Source: SZUA-36 sp963704855 | Lineage (GTDB): Bacteria > Pseudomonadota > Gammaproteobacteria > Xanthomonadales > SZUA-36 | Direction of reading: 5' to 3' | Length of the DNA: 64,000 bases | Assembly (NCBI GenBank): GCA_963704855.1 | Contig: CAVPHY010000002.1 | Span: forward strand, 62,001 to 126,000 | Shown here: positions 18,286-27,412 of the stretch, in pieces | Layout of the letters: the number at the start of each line of letters is the position of its first letter | Position numbering within the stretch: the first letter of the stretch is position 1 | Position numbers and translations under genes: made by a program | Notes under the pieces: generated by a model | The model's database searches: none | What the model saw: the letters and a program-made list of their open reading frames with translations, nothing else | Told to the model about the DNA's origin: nothing

Positions 18286-18963
18286 CTATCCATCGACGCT
18301 GGCCAGCCAGATGGTGTGTCTTGTCCCCTTTTTCCCATGCGCGTAAACAGTGACCTCTTCAACCATGAATCCGCAACACCTGAGACGGTCATGAAATGCC
18401 TGGTCCGGGTCTGCAGACCAGTACGCCAGGATACCCGTCGGAGTCAACGCTTCCTGGGCAGCGGCGATACCGGACATTGAGTAGAGCCAGTCGTTTGCGC
18501 TCTTCGTGAGTCCCTCAGGCCCGTTATCCACATCCAGCGCGATAACATCGAAGCAGGCCCGGCTGCGGCGCAACAGTTTCGCCACGTCGCCGACATGAAT
18601 CCGGGTGCGTGGATCATCCAGTGGCATGCCGCTGAAATCGCCAAGCGGGCCACGGTTCCAATCGACTACTTCGGGTATCAACTCCGCTACCGTTACCTCG
18701 GCCTTGTCTCCCACCTCCTTCAACACAGCAGCCAGCGTAAAACCCATGCCGAGACCACCAATCAGTACACGCGCCGTTTCGGTTTGCTTGAGCCGCCTGC
18801 ACGGCAGGCTGCCCAAGGCATCCTCGGAGGCGTGTTTGCGGGTGTTCATCAGCTCGAAGCCACCTGAGATCTTGATGGAGAAATCATCCTTGCCCTGGTA
18901 AAGGAGAAGGGTCTTGTCGTTTCCGGGGATTGGCGCTTCGCCGAGCAGAGTCCAGTGCCGCAT
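18286..18963 (-). CDS. Spermidine-synthase-like Rossmann protein
   Basis: 225 residues. The SAM/dcSAM-binding loop is VLIGGLGMGFTLAAVL near residue 67, followed by VTVAELIPEVVDWNRG and an acidic DVIALDVDNGP strand. This fits the spermidine-synthase-like superfamily (COG0421-type), but the protein is shorter than true SpeE and the polyamine pocket cannot be verified, so methyl or aminopropyl transfer is open. Its start lies 74 bases from the perfect palindrome at 19037, and it diverges from the CvfB-like gene. Confidence 0.75.
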   Translation of the reverse strand: MRHWTLLGEAPIPGNDKTLLLYQGKDDFSIKISGGFELMNTRKHASEDALGSLPCRRLKQTETARVLIGGLGMGFTLAAVLKEVGDKAEVTVAELIPEVVDWNRGPLGDFSGMPLDDPRTRIHVGDVAKLLRRSRACFDVIALDVDNGPEGLTKSANDWLYSMSGIAAAQEALTPTGILAYWSADPDQAFHDRLRCCGFMVEEVTVYAHGKKGTRHTIWLASVDG

Positions 18964-19036
18964 AGTCGATCCGTTGTGTCAGGGTGCTCTTTTATAAGCG
19001 CTATGGCCTTCGCTGTCTAGCGGCTTATGGGGGGTC

Positions 19037-19102
19037 TTAAAGGGGTCAGGTACATTTACTCGCATTGCTCACAATGCGAGTAAATGTACCTGACCCCTTT
19101 AA
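19037..19102. repeat. REPIN-like perfect palindrome, 31-bp arms
   Basis: Arms 19037-19067 and 19072-19102 are perfect inverted copies around a CTCA loop. The core GGGGTCAGGTACATTTA resembles REP sequences that are mobilised by REP-associated tyrosine transposases in many Gammaproteobacteria; that link is from general knowledge. It sits between two divergent gene starts, 22 bases from the start codon at 19125. No RAYT gene is in the window. Confidence 0.85.
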
Positions 19103-19124
19103 GCCAAGCTGTTAACCTATACAC

Positions 19125-19814
19125 ATGCGACCAATAAAACCCAAAAGAAACAGCCCGGACCCCGCCAGGCGCAAGCCAAAGGCCCAACTCGGTGAGTGCG
19201 CCCTGTTAAAGGCGGTCACCGTAACCAAAACCGGGGCATTCATGGATTGCGGACTGGAGCGGGACCTGCTGGTACCCATCAGCCAGCAACTCACCCCCAT
19301 GGTTGAAGGTCAATCCTACGTTGTTTACCTGTTTTTGGACCCGCAAAAGAATGTCATCGGCAGCACCAAGCTGCATAATTTTCTCGATGAGCGTGCCAAG
19401 AACATGGCACCGGGTGAAGCGGTGGACCTGTTGATCGTGAACGAGAGCGAGATGGGCTTCAAAGCCGTCATCAACGGCACCCACCTCGGCTTGCTTTACA
19501 AGGGCGAAGTTTTCAGGCCATTGCGGCCCGGCGACAAGGTCAAGGGCTTTATCAAAGCGATCCGTGATGACCGGAAAATTGATCTGACCCTGCAAAAGCT
19601 GAACCAGCAAATGCGTGACGAGCTGACCGACCGCATCCTGGCCTTTCTTGAAGCCAGCGGCGGTTCCTCAACGCTCACCGACTACAGTCCGCCAGAAGAC
19701 ATCTACAAGCAATACGGTGTCAGCAAGGGCAATTATAAAAACGCCCTGGGCAAACTTTATAAGCAACGCCGCATCAGCCTTGCCAAGGACCGGATCACAC
19801 TGCTCAAAAAATAA
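19125..19814 (+). CDS. CvfB-like S1 RNA-binding protein
   Basis: 229 residues. Two S1-like OB folds can be seen: KAVTVTKTGAFMDCGLERDLLVP near residue 25 and LLYKGEVFRPLRPGDKVKGF near residue 125, followed by a C-terminal winged-helix segment (YGVSKGNYKNALGKLYKQRR). This is the arrangement of the CvfB/YitL family, whose Gram-positive members bind RNA and affect virulence gene expression. It is cytoplasmic. The basic N-terminal tail is rich in Lys and Arg. The start ATG follows the REP-like palindrome closely, so its promoter must overlap or lie within that element. Confidence 0.8.
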   Translation: MRPIKPKRNSPDPARRKPKAQLGECALLKAVTVTKTGAFMDCGLERDLLVPISQQLTPMVEGQSYVVYLFLDPQKNVIGSTKLHNFLDERAKNMAPGEAVDLLIVNESEMGFKAVINGTHLGLLYKGEVFRPLRPGDKVKGFIKAIRDDRKIDLTLQKLNQQMRDELTDRILAFLEASGGSSTLTDYSPPEDIYKQYGVSKGNYKNALGKLYKQRRISLAKDRITLLKK

Positions 19815-19837
19815 AAAACTGGCGAAGGATAAACTCA

Positions 19838-20965
19838 TTGGATTCCGAACAAACGCCAGACAGCATCCGCCTGATGAGCCTGGACTTTTTCAGGGGCATC
19901 ACGATCGCAGCGATGATACTGGTCAATAACCCAGGAAGCTGGGCGCATGTTTATCCGCCCCTGCTCCACGCGAAATGGCATGGCTGGACACCGACCGACC
20001 TGATATTCCCGTTTTTCCTGTTTATCGTAGGGGTTTCCATCACGTTGGCCTTTTCAGCGAAAAAGGCAAGCGACCTGCCCTCGAAAGAACTCTACCTCAA
20101 GATCATCCGCCGTAGCTTCATTCTTTTTGCCCTCGGCCTGTTCCTGTCCGGCTTCCCGCTTTTTGAACTCGACACCCTCCGTATCCCGGGTGTTTTACAA
20201 CGTATTGCTGTCTGCTATTTCGTTGCCGCCGTGCTGTTTTTGAACAGCGGCGTCAAAACCCAGTCGCTCTGGGCGGTCGGTCTGATGATGATCTACTGGG
20301 CGGCCATGCAATGGTATCCGGTACCCGGTGTCGGGGCCGGATCGTATGAAAGGGGTGCCAACTTTTCAGCCTGGGTCGACGAGCTTTTCCTGCACGGCCA
20401 TATGTGGTCGCAGACAAAAACCTGGGATCCGGAAGGTATCTTCAGCACCCTGCCGGCGATCTCAACAACCCTGTTCGGCGTGCTGACCGGTCATTTGTTA
20501 AAGCTCGAGATTCCGGCAGTGAAAAAAGTTTGGATGATGCTGGTTTACGGGGGCGTTGCCGTTGCAATCGGGCTGGTCTGGCACTATTGGCTACCCATCA
20601 ACAAGAGCCTGTGGACCAGTTCCTACGCACTTTTCATGAGCGGCATGGCGATTGTTTTCCTGGCGGCTTGCTACTACCTGATCGATATCAGGGGCTGGCG
20701 TACGGGAATCAAACCATTTTGTGTATATGGTATGAACGCCATCACTGTTTTTGTGCTTTCGGGTGTCGTCGGAAGATTGCTTTACACGGTGAAATGGCCA
20801 TCGGGTGAAGACATCATCACCCTGAAAGAATGGCTGCTGAACACACTTTTCCTGCCCTGGCTCAGCCCGGTCAACGCCTCACTCGCCTTTGCCTTGTGCT
20901 TTGTTTTTCTCTCCTACCTGGCCATGTATTATCTTTATAGGAAGCAGATTTTTATCAGGATCTAA
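19838..20965 (+). CDS. HGSNAT-like membrane acyltransferase (COG4299/DUF5009)
   Basis: 375 residues with about 10-11 transmembrane helices. The opening SLDFFRGITIAAMILVNNPG and the motif FPFFLFIVGVSITLAF near residue 55 are hallmarks of the heparan-alpha-glucosaminide N-acetyltransferase-like family, which transfers acyl groups to sugars across the membrane. The chosen start is TTG at 19838 with GAAGGA 9 bases upstream; an ATG at 19874 would remove 12 residues. It follows the S1-protein gene by 23 bases on the same strand. Acceptor unknown. Confidence 0.8.
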   Translation: MDSEQTPDSIRLMSLDFFRGITIAAMILVNNPGSWAHVYPPLLHAKWHGWTPTDLIFPFFLFIVGVSITLAFSAKKASDLPSKELYLKIIRRSFILFALGLFLSGFPLFELDTLRIPGVLQRIAVCYFVAAVLFLNSGVKTQSLWAVGLMMIYWAAMQWYPVPGVGAGSYERGANFSAWVDELFLHGHMWSQTKTWDPEGIFSTLPAISTTLFGVLTGHLLKLEIPAVKKVWMMLVYGGVAVAIGLVWHYWLPINKSLWTSSYALFMSGMAIVFLAACYYLIDIRGWRTGIKPFCVYGMNAITVFVLSGVVGRLLYTVKWPSGEDIITLKEWLLNTLFLPWLSPVNASLAFALCFVFLSYLAMYYLYRKQIFIRI

Positions 20966-21008
20966 GAAAAATATGCCGGCTGTGAGACAGTCTAATACGC
21001 TCTGCCCA

Positions 21009-23400
21009 CTACTCTCCGTACGGAATCCAGATATTCTTGATTTCCGTGGCCTTGCGCAGAAACACTTCGCCTTCACCCTGCTGCGGGTCTTCCCAGTCAT
21101 GGTAGCGGCCATGGTTGACCCAGGTGCGCTTCATGGTTGCCGCCGCTTCGGTCTCGACCAGGCGGCTGCCCTCGGCCGTTCCCCAATACCACAAACCTTC
21201 GATGTCGTAGTGTTTGGCCAGTTCGGCCGTCAGTTCCTTTCGATCGCCCGTGACGATATTGACCGTACCACCCGGCAGGTCGGAGGTATCCAGCACCTGG
21301 TAGAAATCGGTCGCCAGCAGGGCATAGTGTTGTGAGGGCACCAGCACCACGCGGTTACCCATGGCAATGGCTGGCATGACGGTCGAAATCAGCCCGAGCA
21401 GACCCGCCTCTTCCGGTGCAACGATAGCGATAACGCCGAGTGCTTCTTTCATTGCCAGCGTCACCATGCGGAACGGTGTCGAGTGCACCGCGCTGTCGTA
21501 TTTGTCGGTCATCGCCGCATAGGTGTATATCCGGCTGATGCATAATTCCAGCTCGGCCCGTGCGGCGGTTTCATCCTTACCACTCAGTTGCGTGATTCGC
21601 CGTGCAAATTCCTCACCACGGGCGCTGAGGTTCTCTGCGATGTAGTACAGCACCTGCGCACGGTTGTGTGCAGTCGTGTCGGTCCAGCCCTCCGCCTTGC
21701 GTGCGGCCTCAACCGCATCGCGGATATCCTTGCGCCCACCACGCGGGAATTCCCCGATTGCATTACCCGAAGCATCGCTGGCCACCATGCTGTAACCGCC
21801 ATCGGGACGCACCTGCTTGCCGCCGATATAGAGTTTGGCGGTGCGGTCGATTGCCACCACGTTACCGGAACTGACAGGTTTGCCGGATGCGGGTTTGACC
21901 CGCGGATAAACCGCTTGTTCGTGCAGCGCTGATTCCCACGCCGCACGGGTATATTCATACAATCCCTCCTTACCACCCTCACGGCCAAAACCGGATTCGC
22001 GGTAACCGCCGAAGCCTGCCGCCGCATCGAATACATTGGTGCAGTTGATCCACACGGAACCTGCCTTGAGTTTGGGCGCAACATCCAGCGCGAGGTTGAT
22101 GTTCTCGGTCCAGACGCTGGCCGCCAGGCCATAGCGGGTGTTGTTGGCGAGTTCGATCGCCTCGGCCGGGGTTCTGAAGGTCATCGATACCAGTACCGGG
22201 CCGAAAATCTCTTCCTGCGCCAGTGTCGATGATGGCTGCACATCGGTGATCAGTGTGGGTGGATAATAACAACCGCTTCTCGGGCAGTATCGGTTCGGCC
22301 TGCCAGACATGCCCGCCTTCCTCGGCACCCAGTTTGACCAGGTCGGTGATCGTCTGCAGTTGTACCGGGTCCACCACGGCACCGATGTCGATGCTCTTGT
22401 CGAGCGGGTCGCCGATAACCAGTTTGCTCATACGCAATTTGACTTTTGCAAGCAGGGTTTCGGCTATGGACTCCTGCACCAGCAGACGTGAACCAGCGCA
22501 ACAGACCTGCCCCTGGTTGAACCAGATCGCATCCACCAGGCCCTCCACCACGCTGTCGAGGTCGGCGTCCTCGTAGACGATAAACGGTGATTTCCCGCCC
22601 AGTTCCAGGGTCAGTTTTTTGCCGGTGCCGGCCGTGGCCTTGCGTAATATCCGGCCGACTTCCGTCGATCCGGTAAAGGCGATTTTCTTCACATCCTTAT
22701 GCTCAACCAGGGCTGCGCCGGCCTTGCCGTCACCCAGCAGCAGGTTAAACACACCATCCGGCAGACCGACCTCGTCACAGATCTGTGCCAGCAGCACCGC
22801 GGTTGAGGAAGTGAACTCCGCCGGTTTGAGGACCACGGTATTACCCATGGCCAGTGCCGGTGCGACCTTCCAGGCAGCCATCAGCAACGGGAAGTTCCAC
22901 GGGATGATCTGGCCGACCACACCCAGCGGCTCAAATCCGGGCATCTCGCGTTCCATCACCTGGGCCCAGCCGGCGTGATAGTAGAAGTGCCGTGCAACCA
23001 GCGGAATATCGATATCCCGTGACTCACGGATGGGCTTGCCGTTATCCAGGCTTTCCAGCACCGCCAGCAGGCGGCTGTGTTTTTGTACCTGGCGCGCGAT
23101 GGCATAAAGATAACGGGCCCGCTCGTGGCCGCCCAGGGCAGCCCAGGCTGGTGCGGCAGCTACGGCGGCAGCCACGGCCCGGTTGGCATCTTCCGCATTG
23201 CCATCCGCCACGCGTGCCAGCACTTCATTGCAGGCCGGGTTGCTGGTTTCGAAATATTTACCGCTGGCGGGCTCCTGCCACTCGCCATTGATGTAATGCA
23301 GCAAGGTATCGTGATGCCCGCCATACCATAACTCGGCAACCTCCCTGTCTTCGGGCGCCTTGCCATATTCCATGCGGACGAAAATTTCTTTAATGTTCAT
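21009..23400 (-). CDS. Two-domain ALDH16-type aldehyde dehydrogenase (one frameshift)
   Basis: About 796 residues once one extra base near 22273-22275 is removed; without correction the N-terminal frame runs off after LPEK and the C-terminal frame resumes at YYPPTLIT. The first domain is a complete ALDH: VVGQIIPWNFPLL, the Glu in ELGGKSPFIV and catalytic Cys in NQGQVCCAGSR. A second ALDH-like domain (about 520-790) lacks a catalytic Cys motif, as in ALDH16 enzymes. It likely oxidises an aldehyde to the acid with NAD(P)+. The gene follows deoC by 18 bases, so acetaldehyde from deoxyribose-5-phosphate cleavage is the obvious candidate. Confidence 0.82.
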
Positions 23401-23418
23401 GTTTGATTCGCTACCTTT

Positions 23419-24441
23419 TTAACTCATGGGGTGCCGGTGCTGGGCCGAGTAACTGCCGGTCAGACGGTGCTCGAGTTGGCGTTCAACATCGCCCAGCAGG
23501 CTGCTTGCACCAAAGCGGAACAGCTTCGGATCCAGCCAGTCATTGCCCAGCTCTTCCTTGATCAGGATCAGGTAGGCAATGGCGTCCTTGGCTTTGCTGA
23601 TACCGCCGGCGGGTTTGTAACCCACCTTGTATCCGGTCAGACGGTGATATTCGCGGATTGCACGCACCATCACCAGGCTGAAAGGCAGGGTCGCGTTGAC
23701 GCTCTCCTTGCCGGTGCTGGTCTTGATGAAATCCGCTCCCGCCATCATGCATACCCAGCTGGCCTTCGCGACATTGGTCAGGGTTGCCAGTTCGCCGGTT
23801 GCGAGAATTGTCTTGATGTGTGCATCACCACAGGCCTCACGGTAAGCCATGACTTCGTCATAAAGGCCTTTCCAGTCACCTGTCAGCACCTTGGACCGGC
23901 TGATGACGATATCGATCTCGGTTGCGCCGGCCTCCACCGATGCACGCACCTGCGCCAGTTTGAGTTCCAGGGGAATCTGGCCGGCCGGGAAACCAGTGGA
24001 TACCGCGGCCACCGGAATACCCGAGCCTTCAAGTTCCTTTACCGCGATTTCAACCAGGTTGTGGTACACACACACGGCACCCGTGTGAATAACCATGTCT
24101 TCGATGCCCAGGCCCCTCAGAATGTCCTTGCGTACCGGTTGACGCGCTTTCTGGCACAGGCGCTTGACCTTGCCCGGTGTGTCGTCACCGGCGAGCGTGG
24201 TCAGGTCCATGCAGGTGATTACTTTCAGCAGCCAGGCTGTCTGGTGGTCTTTTTTTACCGAGCGGCGCCGGGCAATGGTCGCCCCACGCCGTTCCACGGC
24301 ACTGCGATTGATACGCAGGCTGCTGAACAACTCCGGTGTATATTCCATACCCGGATTTCGTTCCAGACCGTGGTCTGCGGTGCCGGCCGCTTGTCTCATG
24401 CTCGATACATTCGTCACTATCAGGCTCCCGCCCCGTTTCAC
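23419..24441 (-). CDS. deoC: Deoxyribose-phosphate aldolase
   Basis: 340 residues. The Schiff-base lysine is in ADFIKTSTGK, with a second conserved Lys in YKVGYKPAGGIS; CMDLTTLAGDDT opens the TIM barrel near residue 76. This longer form, with about 70 residues before the barrel, is like human DERA rather than the 250-residue E. coli enzyme. It splits 2-deoxyribose-5-phosphate to glyceraldehyde-3-phosphate and acetaldehyde in the cytoplasm. The exact start is uncertain because several Met codons exist in the first 35 residues. It heads an operon with the ALDH16-type gene. Confidence 0.88.
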   Translation of the reverse strand: MKRGGSLIVTNVSSMRQAAGTADHGLERNPGMEYTPELFSSLRINRSAVERRGATIARRRSVKKDHQTAWLLKVITCMDLTTLAGDDTPGKVKRLCQKARQPVRKDILRGLGIEDMVIHTGAVCVYHNLVEIAVKELEGSGIPVAAVSTGFPAGQIPLELKLAQVRASVEAGATEIDIVISRSKVLTGDWKGLYDEVMAYREACGDAHIKTILATGELATLTNVAKASWVCMMAGADFIKTSTGKESVNATLPFSLVMVRAIREYHRLTGYKVGYKPAGGISKAKDAIAYLILIKEELGNDWLDPKLFRFGASSLLGDVERQLEHRLTGSYSAQHRHPMS

Positions 24442-24529
24442 TCAATCAATAGTATAAACCGAGGATCACCAACCGGTCGCGGAAATATGGCAAAATACGC
24501 CCTGCTTTCCACCTTTACCTGACAAACAC

Positions 24530-26623
24530 ATGGCCAATTTCTTTCGGGCGGGTCCGCTGGTCTTGCCGCTCTTCCTGTTAATGCTCCTGAACCCGCTGCG
24601 CGCCGCGGATGACGGCTTCGATGACCTTTACGAAGACGCTGCACTGGAGCACGTACAGGTCACCGCGACCCGCACCAATAAACGCGACATCGACATCTCG
24701 GCAGCGGTGACTGCGATCGATGAAGATTCCATACTCAAGCTGGCGCCTGACGTGATTGCCGAGATGCTGCGGGGTCAGCCGGGCGCATTTTTCCAGCAGA
24801 CCACACCGGGACAGGGCATACCGATTATCCGCGGTCTGAAAGGCTCCCAGGTTTTGCACCTGGTCGATGGCATGCGTCTGAACAACGCGTTTTTCCGCAG
24901 CGCCCCCAATCAGTACCTCGGGTTGGTGGATTCATTCGCGGCCGAGCGCATGGAAGTTGTCCGCGGTTCACAGGGAACGCTTTACGGCGCGGATGCAATG
25001 GGCGGCGTGGTGAATATCCTCACACCTGAACCCGATTTCGACGAACCAAGCTGGCAGCAGGACGGCCGTCTTTACGCTAGTTACGACAGCGTGGATAACG
25101 GCCTGGTTCTCAACGCCCGCAGTAGCGGCGGCAAACAGGGCTTCGGATTTACGGGTGGGGCAACCTACCAGGACCATTCATCGAGGACCTCGGGCAACGG
25201 TGAAAAGCTGGTGCCATCCGACTTCGAGTCAAAAGCCGCGGATCTGAAGTTTGTCGTCGATAGCAGCGAGCGCTCCAGCCTGATGCTGGCCGCGCAGGTG
25301 ATGGAGCAGCCTTCGACGCCACGTTACGATGAATTGGTAGCGGGTTATGGTCAGCAGGAGCCGTCATCCGAGCAGTACCTGCTGAAACCGAACCGGCGCA
25401 GCTTTATACACGCACGCTTCCGTTATGACGGGCAGAGTGACTGGTTTGATCAGTTCGAAGCCCACCTGGCACGCCAGGTTATCACCGATGACCGGCTCAG
25501 CCAGGAATACGGCAGCCCGGTGATCGTCACCGAAAACAACCGCAGCACCCTCGATGGCCTGACGCTGCAGATCAATTCAAACTTCGCATCAGGACTCTCC
25601 CTGGTATGGGGTGCGGAGTATTACAGCGATGCGGTTGACAGCACACGCTTCACACATATCGAAGACCAGACCACCCGGACAGAAGTACCCGGCCGCTTCC
25701 CGGACGGGTCCAGCATGGACAGCGCGGCGCTCTTTTTTTCGGGTGAATGGATTGATACGGACAGGTTCGATTTGAACGCGGGTTTACGTTACAGCTGGTT
25801 CGACATCACCTTGCCGGCCAGTGAAAACCTGGCATTTGTGAAACTGGAACCCTCCGCCCTGACCGGTGACATCCATGCGGTCTACGCCCTGAACTCCGGG
25901 CTCAAACTGGTTGGCAATATCGGGCATGGTTTCCGCCCGCCGAATATATTCGACCTGGCCACGCTTGGCCCGCGCCCAGGCAACCGTTTCAATATCCCCA
26001 ACACCGACCTCGGGCCTGAAACCGTCTGGAGCTACGACCTGGGTCTGAAGGCGGAAACAGATTCCCTGGAGTTCGAAATATTCGCCTTTTACATGGATTA
26101 CTCCGACAAGATCACCTCGGTATTCACCGGTGAAACGACCGACGACGGCCGCCTGATCATACGCAGCGAGAACCGCAACCACGTGGATATTTACGGTCTC
26201 GAAACGGGTCTCTACTGGGCCGTGATGGATGATCTGCGCCTGTTTGCAGTTATCAATTACACGCGTGGCGACGAGCAGGATGATCTGGGCGTGAGCTTTC
26301 CCGCAGACCGTATCCCGCCGCTCAACGGCCAGTTGGGCCTTGAGTACTTTATCAACGACGACTGGCGGATCGAACCTTACCTGTTGTTCGCCGGCAGTCA
26401 GGACCGGCTGAGTCCGCGCGACGCGGAAGACCCGCGTATCAACCCCATGGGTACAGCCGGATGGGGCACCCTGAACCTGTTGCTGGACTGGCAGGCGACC
26501 GACTCGCTGCAACTGGGTCTGCGCCTGGAAAACCTCGCAGACAAGAACTACCGGGAACACGCGTCAGGCATCGACGCGCCAGGGCGAAATATTGGATTCT
26601 GGCTGAACTATAACTTTCAATAA
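24530..26623 (+). CDS. TonB-dependent outer-membrane receptor
   Basis: 697 residues. A signal peptide (about 1-25, ending LRAAD) precedes a TonB-box-like HVQVTATRT, the plug domain (IIRGLKGSQVLHLVDGMRLN, then VVRGSQGTLYGADAMGGVVN) and a 22-strand-type barrel with alternating aromatic segments. It ends in Phe-Gln after NYN. The substrate (siderophore, cobalamin, sugar or other) cannot be assigned. It is divergent from deoC across 88 bases, so it may belong to nucleoside or sugar scavenging; this is only positional. Confidence 0.85.
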   Translation: MANFFRAGPLVLPLFLLMLLNPLRAADDGFDDLYEDAALEHVQVTATRTNKRDIDISAAVTAIDEDSILKLAPDVIAEMLRGQPGAFFQQTTPGQGIPIIRGLKGSQVLHLVDGMRLNNAFFRSAPNQYLGLVDSFAAERMEVVRGSQGTLYGADAMGGVVNILTPEPDFDEPSWQQDGRLYASYDSVDNGLVLNARSSGGKQGFGFTGGATYQDHSSRTSGNGEKLVPSDFESKAADLKFVVDSSERSSLMLAAQVMEQPSTPRYDELVAGYGQQEPSSEQYLLKPNRRSFIHARFRYDGQSDWFDQFEAHLARQVITDDRLSQEYGSPVIVTENNRSTLDGLTLQINSNFASGLSLVWGAEYYSDAVDSTRFTHIEDQTTRTEVPGRFPDGSSMDSAALFFSGEWIDTDRFDLNAGLRYSWFDITLPASENLAFVKLEPSALTGDIHAVYALNSGLKLVGNIGHGFRPPNIFDLATLGPRPGNRFNIPNTDLGPETVWSYDLGLKAETDSLEFEIFAFYMDYSDKITSVFTGETTDDGRLIIRSENRNHVDIYGLETGLYWAVMDDLRLFAVINYTRGDEQDDLGVSFPADRIPPLNGQLGLEYFINDDWRIEPYLLFAGSQDRLSPRDAEDPRINPMGTAGWGTLNLLLDWQATDSLQLGLRLENLADKNYREHASGIDAPGRNIGFWLNYNFQ

Positions 26624-26659
26624 TTATGGGTACCTTGTTGTAAATTCGATGCTCCAGGT

Positions 26660-27412
26660 ATGAAAGAGATCTCCAAACGCGCGACATTCTGGTTGCTATT
26701 GCCCCTCTCCGCCGTGCAGGGTTTGTGGCTGCGGCGGACCGCCATCCGTCTGCCCGAGGCCGAGGGGGCCAGGACAGGTGTTGCCGGTCAGGGAGACAAA
26801 CTCCACCTGCTATCCCTGGGTGATTCGATCATCGCCGGGGTTGGAACGGGGCACATGGAATTTTCATTGCCGGTACGGTTTGCCCATGCTCTTGCTGATA
26901 CCCGGAACTGCAGTGTGCACTGGCATGTACAAGGTGCAAATGGCGCAGACATTAAGCATCTGCGCAATACCGTGGGGCAACTTGAACACGGGCAACAAGC
27001 CGATGTGATTTTGATTTCGATCGGTGTCAATGATGTCACCGGGCTCAGCAGCACCCGCCATTGGCGATTCCAGCTAAAACAACTGGTGAGGGAACTGCGG
27101 GAGAAGTGGCCACAGGCGCGGGTCATCTTTACCGGCCTGCCGCCGATGGGTAAATTTCCTTTACCACCGCAGCCACTAAGGTTCACGTTGGGACAGCGCG
27201 CAGCCGTACTCGATACGATCGCCGCCGGGATCATTTCCCGGCAGGCCGGTATGCTTCACATACCCACGGACATCAGCCCGCTTACGCAGGAGTTTTGCGA
27301 GGATGGATTCCACCCTTCAGCTGAATCCTGCGGCAATTGGGCATCGGTGCTTGCACAAAGATTTGAAGCTGATAACTTAGGCAGGCCAATTTCTTTCACG
27401 GGGTCAGGATGA
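26660..27412 (+). CDS. SGNH/GDSL-family hydrolase
   Basis: 250 residues. Block I is LLSLGDSIIAG (Ser near residue 57), block II a Gly in VQGANGAD, block III GVND, and block V DGFHPS with the catalytic Asp and His. The N-terminus has a hydrophobic stretch (ATFWLLLPLSAVQGLWL) that may anchor or export the protein. It is an esterase or lipase of unknown substrate. The stop codon overlaps the aceK start in an ATGA junction, implying translational coupling. Confidence 0.82.
   Translation: MKEISKRATFWLLLPLSAVQGLWLRRTAIRLPEAEGARTGVAGQGDKLHLLSLGDSIIAGVGTGHMEFSLPVRFAHALADTRNCSVHWHVQGANGADIKHLRNTVGQLEHGQQADVILISIGVNDVTGLSSTRHWRFQLKQLVRELREKWPQARVIFTGLPPMGKFPLPPQPLRFTLGQRAAVLDTIAAGIISRQAGMLHIPTDISPLTQEFCEDGFHPSAESCGNWASVLAQRFEADNLGRPISFTGSG

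Noticed and set aside
23431..24522. 363-codon open frame on the plus strand
   Set aside because: Antisense to deoC; no protein features.
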